Of a stretch of DNA of 64,000 bases, positions 52,803-62,770 are shown piece by piece. The first letter of the stretch is position 1; every line of letters starts with the position of its first letter. The notes beneath the pieces are model-generated. The model saw only the letters and a list, made by a program, of their open reading frames with translations, made no database searches and was not told the origin of the DNA. The position numbers and the translations under genes are program-made. Source of the DNA: Bradyrhizobium nivariense (GTDB lineage Bacteria > Pseudomonadota > Alphaproteobacteria > Rhizobiales > Xanthobacteraceae); contig NZ_JARVWW010000006.1 of NCBI RefSeq assembly GCF_029846715.1, forward strand, positions 230,198 to 294,197, in the 5' to 3' direction.

Positions 52803-53918
52803 TCAGGCGCTACGGGCCAGCACGCCGGACAGATCGCCGCGTAGCCACCCGGCAATCCGCGGCCAGGCATGGGCGTGAGTTCGCGCGCCCATGAACAGGC
52901 CGAGATGGTTGCTGGGCTCGGAGGCCGCCGCAATGAAGGCCGGTGGCGTGCCGAGCAAACCGGCGGTGGCGAGCGCCTGCGCAGCCGGCACGACGTCGTC
53001 ATCGAGCCCGGCCAGCAGGAAGACCGGCGCCTTGACGTGCTTCAGATCAATCACGCGGCCGAGTGCCGTGAATTGGCCGCTCGCGATCCGGTTCTCTCGG
53101 AAGATCCAGTTGATGATTTCGAGATAATAGGCGCCGGGCAGATTGAGAGTCTCGGCGTTCCAGCGCTCGAAGCGCGCCAGCAGCGCCGCACCTTCCTCGC
53201 CGAAGAGTTCCCTCTGCAGCGCCGTCACAATGTCCTCGCGGCTCGGCGCCTTGGACCAGACACGCAGCATCTCCTCGCCGCTGACATTGCCGCCGCCGCG
53301 CGCGACGAGCTGGTCATAGACCATCTCCGGCGCGTTGCGGGCGAGTCGAGAGAGCGCGGACTCGGTCGAGAGATCGACGGGAGCGCCAACCAGCACGAGC
53401 CGCCGCACCTTGGCCGGAAAGCGCGCCGCGTAAAGCAGCGATAGCCAGCCGCCCTGGCACAGACCGACGAGATCGACCGGTGCGCCGATCTCGTCAATGG
53501 CAACGTTGAGATCGGCAAGATAGCTGTCGATCGAGAGATAGCGCATCTCGGGCGTGGCTGACCGCCAATCGGCGAGATAGATCCGGTCGATGCCGCCATT
53601 TTGCAGCGACTGCACCACGCTGTGGCCGGGTGCGAAGTCGGCGATCAGGGCTCGATGCAGCGCATAGGGCGCGCAGACCAGTGCCGGCTGGCCGGCCCCC
53701 GTCCGCGTGCAATCGCGCAGGCGCATGGTCGCGAGCTCAAGCGCGACCGAGCTGGGCGTCGTCCATGGCAGGCTGCTGTCGCCCTGCTCCGCTGGAGCGC
53801 GGTCCAGCCACCCAAACCAGGCGTCCATGGCAAGACGGGCCGCAGCGAACGGCCACAGCAAAGGATCCTCGGGGACATGCCCGGGTCCGTTTGGCTGTTT
53901 GCCGGTCTTCGCCGCCAT
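52803..53918 (-). CDS. Alpha/beta hydrolase related to PHA synthases/depolymerases
   Basis: 371 aa from ATG 53918 (MAAKTGKQPNGPGHVPEDPL). The nucleophile elbow GLCQGG has Cys where lipases have Ser, the GxCxG form of polyhydroxyalkanoate synthases. LLAGLDDDVVPAAQA supplies the acid and SNHLGLFMGARTHAHAW the histidine. It could polymerise, depolymerise or hydrolyse PHA-type esters. It lies between nadE and the nicotinamidase gene, 16 nt after the latter. Confidence 0.8.
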   Translation of the reverse strand: MAAKTGKQPNGPGHVPEDPLLWPFAAARLAMDAWFGWLDRAPAEQGDSSLPWTTPSSVALELATMRLRDCTRTGAGQPALVCAPYALHRALIADFAPGHSVVQSLQNGGIDRIYLADWRSATPEMRYLSIDSYLADLNVAIDEIGAPVDLVGLCQGGWLSLLYAARFPAKVRRLVLVGAPVDLSTESALSRLARNAPEMVYDQLVARGGGNVSGEEMLRVWSKAPSREDIVTALQRELFGEEGAALLARFERWNAETLNLPGAYYLEIINWIFRENRIASGQFTALGRVIDLKHVKAPVFLLAGLDDDVVPAAQALATAGLLGTPPAFIAAASEPSNHLGLFMGARTHAHAWPRIAGWLRGDLSGVLARSA

Positions 53919-53934
53919 CGTTACCTCGTGATCT

Positions 53935-54573
53935 TCACAAGAACGCCTCCAGGCTGACGACCGAGATGCCAAGCTGCCGAAAGCTTTGGTGGGTCGCCGC
54001 GACCGAGCCGTCGAGATCGATGCCGCGGCAGGCGTCCTCGATGACGGCGACCTCGAACCCCGCCTTGCGGGCATCCTCCGCCGAGAAGCGGACGCAGAAG
54101 TCGAACGCGAGGCCGGCGACGAAGACAGTGTTCAACTCGCGCTCGCGCAAATATCCGAGCAGGCCGGTCGGCGTCTTGTGGTCGTTCTCAAACAGTGCCG
54201 AATAGGAATCGATGCCGCGCCGAAATCCTTTGCGCACCACGAGGCTGGCGCGGGTGATGTCGAGATCGCGATGAAATTCGGCGCCCGCCGTGCCCTGCAC
54301 GCAATGCCTGGGCCAGAGCACCTGGGCGCCGTAGTCAAGCGCGATGGTCTGGAACGGCTGTTTGCCCGCACGGTTGGGGGCAAAGGAGACGTGATCACGG
54401 GGATGCCAGTCCTGGGTCAGCACCACATTGGCGAATTTTTGGGCGATGCGGTTGATGGCGGGCACCACCTTCTCGCCGCCGGGAACGGCGAGCGCCCCAC
54501 CGGTGCAAAAATCGTTCTGGACGTCGATGGCCAGCAGCACGTCGCGGTCGGAAATCTTCATCGCAAGATCCAT
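53935..54573 (-). CDS. pncA: Nicotinamidase (isochorismatase family)
   Basis: 212 aa from ATG 54573; ATG 54561 (MKISDRDVLLAIDVQNDFCT) is an alternative. Catalytic Asp in DVQNDF, Lys in the NRAGKQPF segment, and nucleophile Cys in GLAFDFCVRFSAEDA. The metal site His is in TQDWHPRDHVSF. It converts nicotinamide to nicotinate for NAD salvage. Together with nadE nearby this suggests local clustering of the Preiss-Handler pathway. Confidence 0.92.
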   Translation of the reverse strand: MDLAMKISDRDVLLAIDVQNDFCTGGALAVPGGEKVVPAINRIAQKFANVVLTQDWHPRDHVSFAPNRAGKQPFQTIALDYGAQVLWPRHCVQGTAGAEFHRDLDITRASLVVRKGFRRGIDSYSALFENDHKTPTGLLGYLRERELNTVFVAGLAFDFCVRFSAEDARKAGFEVAVIEDACRGIDLDGSVAATHQSFRQLGISVVSLEAFL

Positions 54574-54817
54574 TCCAGCCGTCCCGCGCGACCGGCGCCG
54601 AACGCTCTCTCCAATGTCGATCTTCCTGCGCTGTTTCGCAACCACCGACAACATACGGCGATCTGCGCGAATGCCCCGCCGTTCCCAGGATGCAACGGTT
54701 TGGCCTCGTGCGTGTTGACTAGATCCACCCGAGGACGGATTCTGAAGCCGTTCGCATCTTGCGATCGGACAGAGCGGAGGGGGCGGTTCCCGCAGCCGGC
54801 AAGGCAACGGCAGCCCA

Positions 54818-55795
54818 ATGGACATGGCCATCGGCAAGACAGGACAGATTCTTCTCGCCGATATCGGCGGCACCAACGCGCGCTTCGCGCTCAGTCGGGG
54901 CAATCAGACCGGACCGATCGACTATGTGAAGGTGGCAGACTTCCCGACCGTCCGGGAAGCCGTCGTCGACGTTCTCGCGCGTCAGTCTGGCGGCGAACCG
55001 CCCCAAAGGGCCGTACTGGCCGTGGCGGGTCCGGTGACCAACAATCGCTGCGTCATGACCAACAGCCCGTGGGTCATCGACGGCAACGAGCTCCAGCCGG
55101 CTCTCGGCTTCGACAGCGTTCATGTTCTCAACGATTTCGAGGTCGTGGCCTGGTCTCTGCCCGCCCTGCAGCCCGCCGACCTGATCCCGCTCGGCGGACA
55201 AGATGGCCTTCCCGGCGAGCCGTTGCTGGTGGTCGGGCCTGGAACCGGCTTTGGCGTTTCCTGTCTGGTCGAGCGCCATGGCGCGCGGCTGGCCGTCGTC
55301 ACCGAGGCCGGCCACGCGACCCTGCCGGCGGAGAACGAGCGCGAGGAACGCGTGATCGCGGCCTTGCGCCGACGCCTCGGCCATGTCTCCATCGAGCGCG
55401 GCGCGTTGTCCGGTGCCGGCCTGCAAAGCCTCTACGAGGCGCTGGCCGAGGTCGACGGCGCTCAGGTGCCGCATCGCGATGCTGCTGCCATCACGATGGC
55501 GGCCTTGGCGGGCAGTTGCGAACTCAGCCGCGCGACGCTGGAGATGTTTTGCGCCATTCTCGGCTCGGTCGCCGGCAATCTCGCAGTGACCTTCGGCGCC
55601 CGCGGCGGTGTCTATATCGCCGGCGGAATCGTGCCGCGTTTTCCGGAGTTCATTGCAGCCTCCGCGTTCCGGGCGCGTTTCGAAGCCAAAGGGCGCTTCC
55701 AGGACTATCTGCGCAACATCCCGACCAGGCTGGTTACGAAACCTGATGCAAGTTTCGTCGGCCTGAAGATGTTTGCCGAGCACAACCAGCCTTAA
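54818..55795 (+). CDS. glk: Glucokinase (hexokinase/Glk family)
   Basis: 325 aa. LLADIGGTNARFALS is the phosphate/ATP motif 1, LAVAGPVTNNRCVMTNSPW the sugar-binding stretch, EVVAWSLPAL and VVGPGTGFGVSCLV the catalytic and ATP parts, and GGVYIAGGIVPRF the adenosine motif of Glk. It phosphorylates glucose in the cytoplasm. Length is standard for alphaproteobacteria. Confidence 0.93.
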   Translation: MDMAIGKTGQILLADIGGTNARFALSRGNQTGPIDYVKVADFPTVREAVVDVLARQSGGEPPQRAVLAVAGPVTNNRCVMTNSPWVIDGNELQPALGFDSVHVLNDFEVVAWSLPALQPADLIPLGGQDGLPGEPLLVVGPGTGFGVSCLVERHGARLAVVTEAGHATLPAENEREERVIAALRRRLGHVSIERGALSGAGLQSLYEALAEVDGAQVPHRDAAAITMAALAGSCELSRATLEMFCAILGSVAGNLAVTFGARGGVYIAGGIVPRFPEFIAASAFRARFEAKGRFQDYLRNIPTRLVTKPDASFVGLKMFAEHNQP

Positions 55796-55935
55796 GGCGC
55801 GCCCCTCCCTCCGCGCGGGTTCAGTAATTCACAGCTGATTGCACCGCACGCGCGGTTCCATGCCGGATCGTGCTTGCGCGCACGTTTCGGATGAGAAACA
55901 ATCCGGCTTGTGCGGCGTAGTTGCGGGGGCGTGAC

Positions 55936-56139
55936 GTGCGTAAGCAGGATTTGGGTTTCGACTATCACCGCTATCACCGCCTGCTGATCGAGGCGGACGA
56001 CGAAGACAAGCGGCTGGCCCTGATCGAGCTCTTGATCCAGGAAAAGGCGCAGGACCGGCTCGCCGCCCAGCGTGCTTCGGACCGTGCGGCCATGACAGCT
56101 CACACCATCGCCACGGTGCTGAAGAACGGGCGCCACTGA
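55936..56139 (+). CDS. Small helical hypothetical protein (67 aa)
   Basis: GTG 55936 after GGGGGC. MRKQDLGFDYHRYHRLLIEADDE (GTG read as Met), then KRLALIELLIQEKAQDRLAAQRA. Long amphipathic helix. A recurrent Bradyrhizobium small protein type. Function unknown. Confidence 0.65.
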   Translation: MRKQDLGFDYHRYHRLLIEADDEDKRLALIELLIQEKAQDRLAAQRASDRAAMTAHTIATVLKNGRH

Positions 56140-56273
56140 GGCGTGATCCCGTTGCTGCGCTCGCGAACGCGGGACCAGTTGCGATTCCGTTAACGATCCC
56201 TCGAAAGCTCGCGTCAAACTTTTTGCTCTAAGAGTTCCCTCACCTGATGCAATTCAGGGCAATAAAGGGGGGA

Positions 56274-56435
56274 ATGAATATGAGCATGACTTCGCTCGTC
56301 GCGATGCCGGCCGCCGTCGAAACGCGTTTGGCCGATTCTACGTTCAAGACCATCTTGCTGTTCTGCTGCACGGGCCTCGTCGCCTCGTTCGGCCTGATGG
56401 CGCGCGGCATCGATCTCAGCGCCGGCCTGATGTGA
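56274..56435 (+). CDS. Tiny membrane protein (53 aa)
   Basis: ATG 56274 follows AAAGGGGGGA. MNMSMTSLVAMPAAVETRLA, then FKTILLFCCTGLVASFGLMARG forms one transmembrane helix, ending DLSAGLM. The FKTILLFCC...ASFGLM pattern is widely present in Bradyrhizobium. Followed by a strong terminator. Confidence 0.75.
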   Translation: MNMSMTSLVAMPAAVETRLADSTFKTILLFCCTGLVASFGLMARGIDLSAGLM

Positions 56436-56458
56436 GACCGGGACGAATTCCGTCGCCA

Positions 56459-56489
56459 AATGGCCGCCCCTGATGGGCGGCCATTTTCG
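56459..56489 (+). terminator. Rho-independent terminator of the tiny membrane protein gene
   Basis: 11-bp perfect stem AATGGCCGCCC/GGGCGGCCATT, loop CTGAT, then TTTCGTT. Located 24 nt after the stop. Confidence 0.8.
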
Positions 56490-56540
56490 TTGGCGATCTC
56501 AGCGCGGCGCCTTCGCCGTCGCTCAGCGTAGCGCCTTCGC

Positions 56541-56918
56541 TCAGTGCGGCGTCTTCGCCGCCGCTTCCGGAAACATCGAATCGATCATCGCCTTGAGCTG
56601 ATCGATCGTAATCGGCTTGCGCAGGATCGGCCGGCGCCGGAGCAAGGACGGCAGCAGCTCGGGCCCATAGCCCGTGGCAAATAGAAACGGCTTCCCGCGG
56701 CGCTCGATCAGGTCGGCGACGGGATCGACGTAGACGCCCATGAGATTGATGTCGAGAATCGCGAGATCGTACTGCGCGGTCATGGCAAAAGCGCTGGCGT
56801 CCCGGACATTGTCCGCTTCCGCGACGACGTGGTGGCCGAGTTCCTCGACCATGTCCGCCATCATCATCCGGATCAACGCCTCGTCTTCGACCAGGAAAAC
56901 GGAGAGTCCGTCCGCCAT
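56541..56918 (-). CDS. Single-domain response regulator (CheY-like)
   Basis: 125 aa. SVFLVEDEALIRMMMADMVEELGH has the acidic pocket, YDLAILDINLMG the phosphorylated Asp, FLFATGYG the conserved Thr, and ILRKPITIDQL the Lys. There is no output domain. It acts by protein interaction in a two-component relay; its kinase is not nearby. Confidence 0.92.
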   Translation of the reverse strand: MADGLSVFLVEDEALIRMMMADMVEELGHHVVAEADNVRDASAFAMTAQYDLAILDINLMGVYVDPVADLIERRGKPFLFATGYGPELLPSLLRRRPILRKPITIDQLKAMIDSMFPEAAAKTPH

Positions 56919-57029
56919 ATCAACCCCGCAATCAGCCCACGAAGCTAAGCATAACCGAATTGCGAAGAGGATTCACGAATTCGTGGCGGGCGCCGTTAAT
57001 TCAGACGCGCCCGATCCGATTCAACTTGA

Positions 57030-57827
57030 TCAATCCAATCCTCGTTCATGGCTGAGCCGCACCATCTCCTGGATGAAGACCTGCTTCTGCTTGTCATCGA
57101 GGCTCGAGAAAAGCGGCTCGGCGGCGTCGGCGACATTGCGCTGGTCGGCAGCGCGATCGATCAGGAATTGCGACTCGTTGCGCATCTGCTCGATGATGTC
57201 GTCCGGTGGATCCCGCTTGGCCCGGGTGATCCGCAGGTTGAGCCGCTCTGCACCATTGTGCCCCAGGTAGTGCATGGCGCTCGAGAAGCCGAACCAGTGC
57301 TTCTCCTGATCGGGCGTGAGGTTCAGTTCCGTTTTGATCCGCTCGATATAGGAATCGCTGTTGGCAACGATTTGCTCGGCGGTCTGTTGCGGCGCACCGG
57401 CTTGAGTGAGGACGGGGACGTCCTTATTGTCCTGCGGCGCATTCTTGGCTTCCTTGCTCGCCTTGGCGCCCTTGCCCGCCTTGGCGCTCTTGGCATCCTT
57501 GTCCTTGCCGGCGCCCGGCTTGGAGTCCTTGCTGGCATCCTTGCTGCCGTCCTTGCCAGCATCCTTGGCGGCCGGCCCCTGACTGCCGTTATTGTTGTTG
57601 ACGCCGAGTACGCCGGTGAAGACGCCGACCACACCGCCGATCGCGCCGCCGAGCACGCCGCCGACCGGACCTGCCGCCTTGTTCCCGGCCGCCGCTCCTT
57701 CCTGAACGCCTTTGACCAAACCTTGAGCGTTCGCCACTGCGGCTGCGCCGAGCAGCAACACGAAAACGGACCCCAGCGCGAACCATCGTCGCAGGTAAAG
57801 CCGCGCGGGCGGCGCCGGGTTGATCAT
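57030..57827 (-). CDS. Spy/CpxP-like LTxxQ periplasmic protein with Lys/Ala/Asp-rich linker
   Basis: 265 aa from ATG 57827, chosen because GGAGACCAGA precedes it. Signal peptide ends ANA-Q. A Gly/Val-rich stretch (GGVLGGAIGGVVGVFTGVLG) could be a membrane-associated segment, followed by a low-complexity linker of repeated K-D-A/G-K units (about 60 residues). The C-terminal domain has LNLTPDQEKHWFGFSSAM and LDDKQKQVFIQEM, the two LTxxQ-type motifs of Spy/CpxP chaperones. Periplasmic stress chaperone role is inferred. Confidence 0.8.
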   Translation of the reverse strand: MINPAPPARLYLRRWFALGSVFVLLLGAAAVANAQGLVKGVQEGAAAGNKAAGPVGGVLGGAIGGVVGVFTGVLGVNNNNGSQGPAAKDAGKDGSKDASKDSKPGAGKDKDAKSAKAGKGAKASKEAKNAPQDNKDVPVLTQAGAPQQTAEQIVANSDSYIERIKTELNLTPDQEKHWFGFSSAMHYLGHNGAERLNLRITRAKRDPPDDIIEQMRNESQFLIDRAADQRNVADAAEPLFSSLDDKQKQVFIQEMVRLSHERGLD

Positions 57828-58289
57828 TCTGGTCTCCATGGTCGGTCTGATTGGCCTATTGGGGTGAGAGCCACCCGCCAGTTGCAACTCTATCGTTTTC
57901 GCCGCTTCGAGGTCTAGGTGCGGACGATTGCTATCCACGCCCGAAAAGTGTTTGGCGCGAGGCGCTTATGCAGGCTCATTCGAAACTGCGGCGTAATTGC
58001 GCTCGTGTCGCTCCGGCGGATCTGCGCAAAGTGTGCGTCGCAAAACGACCGGGCGGTGGTTCACGGCCGGCGCACGACACCGAAGGCTATGCCGCCTTCC
58101 CGGACACAACGTTAGTTCTAGGCGCGAGGCGTTCGGTTTTCTCGACAGACGCGGTCAATCATGATCTGATCGCGCTACCAATTTGCAAGAACGTCCAACA
58201 AGAAACTCCCAACAAGAAAATCAAAAGCAAAACTCGGAAGAGTTCAGAGGAAACACCAAAGCAATAAAACACCCAAGCGAGGAAACGAG
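57828..58289. other. Intergenic region upstream of the sugar ABC operon
   Basis: About 460 bases without a supported gene. It presumably holds divergent promoters for the LTxxQ gene and the importer operon. I see no clear palindromic operator. The stretch just before the binding-protein ATG is A-rich (58200-58270). Confidence 0.5.
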
Positions 58290-59630
58290 ATGTCACGCAA
58301 GACACTGACGCGACGTCAATTTGTGGCTGCCACTGCAATGTCCTCCGCGGCGCTGATCACGGCGCCCTACGTCCGAGGCGCTTACGCCGCCGGCAAGCTC
58401 TCGATCGGCTTCTGGGACCACTGGGTGCCCGGCGCCAACGATGCCTCCACCGCCCTCGTCAAGGAATGGGGCGAGAAGGAGAAGGTCGAAGTCTCGATCG
58501 ACTACATCACCAGCAACAACAAGAAGATCGAGCTGACCGCGGCGGCCGAAGCCCAGGCCAAGTCCGGTCACGACATTCTCCAGATGCCGAGCTGGTGGCC
58601 GCACGCCTATTCCGAGAATCTCGAACCGCTCAACGACGTCATGGAGCCGCTTATCAAGCAGAACGGCGAGGTGAACGGCACCGTCAAATATCTCGGGCAG
58701 TCGGGCGGCAAATGGCTGGCGGTGCCCGCGACGCCGGGAAGCCAGATCAAGGGTCCCTGCTCCCGCATAGATCTGATGAAGAAGCACGCGGGCATCGACG
58801 TGCAGGAGATGTATCCGGCCGGCAGTCCGCCAAAGGCAGACAACTGGACCATGGAGACGTTCCTGAAGGCCGCCGAGGCCTGCCACAAGGCCGGCTTCCC
58901 ATTCGGCATCGGTCTCGGCGAGACCACCGACAGCGTCGACACTGCCGGCGCGATCTTCCAGTCCTTCGGCGCCGAGCTCGTCAACGCCAAGGGCGATGTC
59001 ACCGTCAAGACCGACGCAGTGCGGCAGGCGCTCGAATTCTACAAGAAGCTGATCGCCGTGCTGCCCACCGACGCACCGTCATGGGACGATGCGTCCAACA
59101 ACAAATGGCTGATCTCGGGCCGCGGCGCGATGATCCTGAATCCGCCGAGCGCCTGGGCCGTCGCCAAGCGCGACGCACCGCAAGTCGCCGAACAGTGCTG
59201 GACGCACGGCTTCCCGTCCGGTCCGAAGGGACGTTTTGCGCCGTTCCTGCCTTACTTCTGGGGCGTCTGGAGCTTCGGGAAGAACAAGGAGGCGGCCAAG
59301 AGCCTGCTCATCCATCTGTCCTCGCCCGCGGCGATTGAAAAGTTCGTCGCGGCGAGCGGCGGGTACGATCTTCCGGCCTACGCGAACATGACGAAGTTCA
59401 AGACCTGGGCCGAGGAAGGGCCGCCGAAGGGCACGCTCTTCCACTATCCGGATCCCTACAAGCAGCAGACGATGTCGATCGCCGCGTCGCCTGCGCCGCC
59501 GAAGATCGCACAGCAGATCTACTTCCAGGCGACGCTGACCAAGATGGCGCTGCGCTTTGCGCAAGGAGAGAAGATGGAGACGGCGCTCGCCTGGGCCGAG
59601 GGCGAGTGCGAGGGCTTCATGCGGACCTGA
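58290..59630 (+). CDS. CUT1-type sugar ABC importer, substrate-binding protein
   Basis: 446 aa after GAGGAAACGAG. Twin-arginine signal TLTRRQFVAATAMSSAALIT ending AYAA. Mature protein of the MalE/UgpB class: GFWDHWVPGANDASTALVKEW, and later FGIGLGETTDSVDTAGAIFQSFGAEL. Export by Tat is likely. The sugar is unknown. First gene of a five-gene plus-strand operon. Confidence 0.9.
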   Translation: MSRKTLTRRQFVAATAMSSAALITAPYVRGAYAAGKLSIGFWDHWVPGANDASTALVKEWGEKEKVEVSIDYITSNNKKIELTAAAEAQAKSGHDILQMPSWWPHAYSENLEPLNDVMEPLIKQNGEVNGTVKYLGQSGGKWLAVPATPGSQIKGPCSRIDLMKKHAGIDVQEMYPAGSPPKADNWTMETFLKAAEACHKAGFPFGIGLGETTDSVDTAGAIFQSFGAELVNAKGDVTVKTDAVRQALEFYKKLIAVLPTDAPSWDDASNNKWLISGRGAMILNPPSAWAVAKRDAPQVAEQCWTHGFPSGPKGRFAPFLPYFWGVWSFGKNKEAAKSLLIHLSSPAAIEKFVAASGGYDLPAYANMTKFKTWAEEGPPKGTLFHYPDPYKQQTMSIAASPAPPKIAQQIYFQATLTKMALRFAQGEKMETALAWAEGECEGFMRT

Positions 59631-59646
59631 GCCGGGTGTGTGCCAT

Positions 59647-59675
59647 GGCGGTTCACGCCTTGTGCGTGAGCCGCC
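59647..59675 (+). other. Hairpin between binding-protein and permease genes
   Basis: 12-bp stem GGCGGTTCACGC/GCGTGAGCCGCC with one G-T pair and a 5-nt loop. No T-run. In this position such hairpins often protect the upstream binding-protein mRNA or partly attenuate the permease genes. Confidence 0.7.
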
Positions 59676-59765
59676 GAGGCCCCCCTCGATCGATCCGCAT
59701 GCCGAATGAAGCCGACAGCTGCGCCGGCTTCGCTGTTCTACACGTCCTGCAAAGAGGCTAACGTC

Positions 59766-60704
59766 ATGGCCGATGTCGTCGTTGAGCAAGGCCGTCTCGC
59801 TCGTGCTGCCAGCCCGCGCAAACGGGCGAGCCTGCGCAATGCAATGGGACGAAAATCGACCGTGGCGTTCTTCCTGACGCTGCCGCTGATCCTCCTGATC
59901 GTCCTGCTCGTGCTCTATCCCGCCTTCTATTCGGTCTACCTGGCGACGCTGAACAAGGCGATGACGAAGTTCGTCGGCCTCGGCAATTTCACCTTCCTGT
60001 TCAAGCGCGAGACGTTCTGGATGGTGGTGAGACAGTCCTGCATTTTTGCGATCACCGCCGTGGTCTTCAAGGCGCTGATCGGCTTCATCGTCGCGCATTT
60101 CGTCCACAACATTCCGGGCAAAAAGCAACGTAAATGGCGCGGCATGCTGCTGGTGCCCTGGGTGATCCCGCCGGCAATGAGCACGCTGGCATGGCTGTGG
60201 CTGTTCGATCCCTCCTACAGCGCCTTCAACTACACGCTCTCGTTCTTCGGCGTCGGTCCCATCCCCTGGCTCGGGGACACCTTCTGGGCGCGTTTCTCCG
60301 TCATCCTCGTCAACGTCTGGTACGGCGCGCCATTCTTCCTGATCATGTATCTGGCCGCGCTGAAATCCGTTCCTGACCAGCTCTATGAAGCCGCGGCGAT
60401 CGACGGCGCCAATTGGTGGCAGAAGATCTGGCACATCACCTTGCCGATGATGCGCAACATCATCGCCATCACCACGCTGTTCTCGTTGATCGTCACTTTC
60501 GCCAATTTCGACATCGTGCGTATCCTCACCTCCGGCGGTCCGCTGGACCGGACGCATCTGTTCGCTACCTGGGCGTTCCAGGTCGGCATCCAGAGCAGCG
60601 ACATTCCGCTCGGCGCCTGCGTCTCGCTGTTCATGGTGCCGATCCTCGCCGTCGCAGCGATCTTCATCCTGCGCGATGTCAACAAACGCGGGAACGAAGC
60701 CTGA
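59766..60704 (+). CDS. CUT1 sugar ABC importer permease, MalF/UgpA type
   Basis: 312 aa from ATG 59766 (MADVVVEQGRLARAASPRKR). About six transmembrane helices. EAA loop KSVPDQLYEAAAIDGANWWQKIWHITLP. Stop overlaps the next ATG by 1 nt (TGATG). Confidence 0.92.
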   Translation: MADVVVEQGRLARAASPRKRASLRNAMGRKSTVAFFLTLPLILLIVLLVLYPAFYSVYLATLNKAMTKFVGLGNFTFLFKRETFWMVVRQSCIFAITAVVFKALIGFIVAHFVHNIPGKKQRKWRGMLLVPWVIPPAMSTLAWLWLFDPSYSAFNYTLSFFGVGPIPWLGDTFWARFSVILVNVWYGAPFFLIMYLAALKSVPDQLYEAAAIDGANWWQKIWHITLPMMRNIIAITTLFSLIVTFANFDIVRILTSGGPLDRTHLFATWAFQVGIQSSDIPLGACVSLFMVPILAVAAIFILRDVNKRGNEA

Positions 60705-61615
60705 TGAGCACGCTTGCGATCGACAAAACCGGACCGACACGTAAGGTCAAGCTTCGAAGCATGAGCCGCGACCGCACCTGGGCGCTGCGCTGGTCCTACT
60801 TCTTCCTGGTGCTGTTTGCGATCTTCTTCCTGGTCCCGCCGGTCTACATGCTGATCACCTCGCTCAAGAGCAGCGCGGAGATCTCGGCCGCCACCAATCC
60901 CTGGTGGGTCTTTCATCCGACGCTGTCGAACTATGTCGAGCTGTTGACCTCGAACCAGTTCCTGCGATTCTTCTGGAATTCGTCGATGATTTCGATCGTG
61001 GTCGTGATCGTGACGATGCTGATCAGCATTCCGGCGGCGTTTGCATTGGCGCGGATGAAGTTCTGGGGCTCGGCGACACTCGCGACCGGCGTCTTTCTCA
61101 CCTATTTGATCCCGGACAGCCTCTTGTTCATTCCCTTGTTCAAGATGCTCGCGGTGGTTCAGGAGTTTACCGGCATCCCTCTTCTCAACCGCTGGTACGT
61201 GCTGGTGTTCATCTATCCGACGCTGACCGTGCCGTTCTGCACCTGGATCATGATCGGTTATTTCGCCTCGATCCCGAAGGAGCTGGACGAGGCTGCTCTC
61301 ATCGACGGCGCCTCCTGGCTCCAGACCTTGACGCGGATTTTCATCCCGGTCGCCCTGCCCGGCCTGATCGCAGCGACCATCTTCGCCTTCACCGTGTCCT
61401 GGGCGCAGTTCCTCTATCCCCTGGTGTTCACGACGTCCATCGACCAGCTCGTGCTGCCGGTCGGCATCACCACCACGCTGATCAAGGGCGACGTCTTCAA
61501 CTGGGGTCAGATCATGACCGGCGCGCTGCTTGGCGCAGCCCCGCCGCTGGTCATCTACGCCTTCCTGATGGACTATTACATTGCCGGCCTGACCGCCGGC
61601 GCGACGAAGGGTTGA
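60704..61615 (+). CDS. CUT1 sugar ABC importer permease, MalG/UgpE type
   Basis: 303 aa (MSTLAIDKTGPTRKVKLRSM). Six predicted helices. EAA loop SIPKELDEAALIDGASWLQTLTRIFIPVALPG. Coupled to the preceding permease. Confidence 0.92.
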   Translation: MSTLAIDKTGPTRKVKLRSMSRDRTWALRWSYFFLVLFAIFFLVPPVYMLITSLKSSAEISAATNPWWVFHPTLSNYVELLTSNQFLRFFWNSSMISIVVVIVTMLISIPAAFALARMKFWGSATLATGVFLTYLIPDSLLFIPLFKMLAVVQEFTGIPLLNRWYVLVFIYPTLTVPFCTWIMIGYFASIPKELDEAALIDGASWLQTLTRIFIPVALPGLIAATIFAFTVSWAQFLYPLVFTTSIDQLVLPVGITTTLIKGDVFNWGQIMTGALLGAAPPLVIYAFLMDYYIAGLTAGATKG

Positions 61616-61635
61616 GAACGAGGGGTTGAAGTGCA

Positions 61636-62736
61636 ATGGCCGACGTTTCCCTGCGTAAGGTGATCAAGCGTTACGACGATGTCGAGGCGGTGCGCGGCAT
61701 CGATCTCGACATCTCCGACCATGAGTTCATCGTGCTCGTCGGCCCCTCCGGCTGCGGCAAGTCGACCACGCTGCGCATGATCGCGGGACTTGAAGACATC
61801 ACCGACGGCGACATCATGATCGGCGGTGACGTGGTCAACGACGTGCCGCCGAAAGACCGCGACATCGCCATGGTGTTCCAGAACTACGCGCTCTACCCCC
61901 ACATGACGGTCGCGGAGAACATGTCATTCGGGCTACGTCTGAAGCACTATCCCAAGGCCGAGATCAAGGCGCGGGTGACGGAAGCCGCCCGCCTCCTCGA
62001 CATCACCGACCTGATCGACCGCAAGCCGAAGCAGCTCTCCGGCGGCCAGCGCCAGCGCGTCGCCATGGGGCGGGCCATCGTGCGTAACCCAAAAGTCTTC
62101 CTGTTCGACGAGCCGCTGTCCAATCTCGATGCCAAGCTGCGCGTGCAGATGCGGATCGAGATCAAGAAGGTGCACCTGAAGGTGCGGACCACCACGGTCT
62201 ACGTCACCCACGACCAGGTCGAGGCGATGACGCTGGCCGACCGCGTGGTGGTGATGAACAAGGGCCGCATCGAGCAGATCGGTACGCCGAACGAGCTCTA
62301 CCACAAGCCGGCGACGCGCTTCGTCGCGGGCTTCATCGGCTCGCCCGCGATGAACTTCCTCCCGTGCCGGCTCGAGGATGCCGGCGGCACGCTCCGGATC
62401 CGCCTGACCGACCGCATCGCCTTCGCGCTGCCGCCGGCCCGCGCCACGCGCTACAACGCACTGCCGCGCACCGACAAGCTCCTGCTCGGCATCCGGCCCG
62501 AGCATCTCACCGAGGCGCATGCGCATCTGGGGCCGGGCGTCGAAACCTTCGACACCGTGCTCGACGTCACCGAGCCGATGGGCATGGAGACCCTGGTCTA
62601 TTTCGGGCTCGAGGGCACGCCCGTCTGCGGCCGCGTCGATCCCAATGCGGGCGCCAAGGACGGGGCACCCATGCGTTTGGCGATGGACCTCAACAATATG
62701 CACCTGCTAAACGAAGAGACCGGCGTGGTGTTGTGA
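61636..62736 (+). CDS. CUT1 sugar ABC importer ATPase (UgpC/MsmX type)
   Basis: 366 aa. Walker [11 protein letters not shown]-loop [12 protein letters not shown], signature [16 protein letters not shown], Walker [13 protein letters not shown], and a TOBE regulatory domain ([12 protein letters not shown]). Starts 20 nt after the permease. Confidence 0.95.
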   Translation: MADVSLRKVIKRYDDVEAVRGIDLDISDHEFIVLVGPSGCGKSTTLRMIAGLEDITDGDIMIGGDVVNDVPPKDRDIAMVFQNYALYPHMTVAENMSFGLRLKHYPKAEIKARVTEAARLLDITDLIDRKPKQLSGGQRQRVAMGRAIVRNPKVFLFDEPLSNLDAKLRVQMRIEIKKVHLKVRTTTVYVTHDQVEAMTLADRVVVMNKGRIEQIGTPNELYHKPATRFVAGFIGSPAMNFLPCRLEDAGGTLRIRLTDRIAFALPPARATRYNALPRTDKLLLGIRPEHLTEAHAHLGPGVETFDTVLDVTEPMGMETLVYFGLEGTPVCGRVDPNAGAKDGAPMRLAMDLNNMHLLNEETGVVL

Positions 62737-62770
62737 CGCCGGTCCAAGAAACGCGAGCAGGCGGGGAGCA

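Noticed and set aside
57851..58267. Plus-strand open frame between the LTxxQ gene and the sugar importer
   Set aside because: No ribosome site, no family features, and a Lys/Ser-rich tail. It more likely represents promoter sequence.
61933..62703. 256-codon minus-strand frame under the UgpC-type ATPase
   Set aside because: It is antisense to clear Walker motifs on the plus strand.
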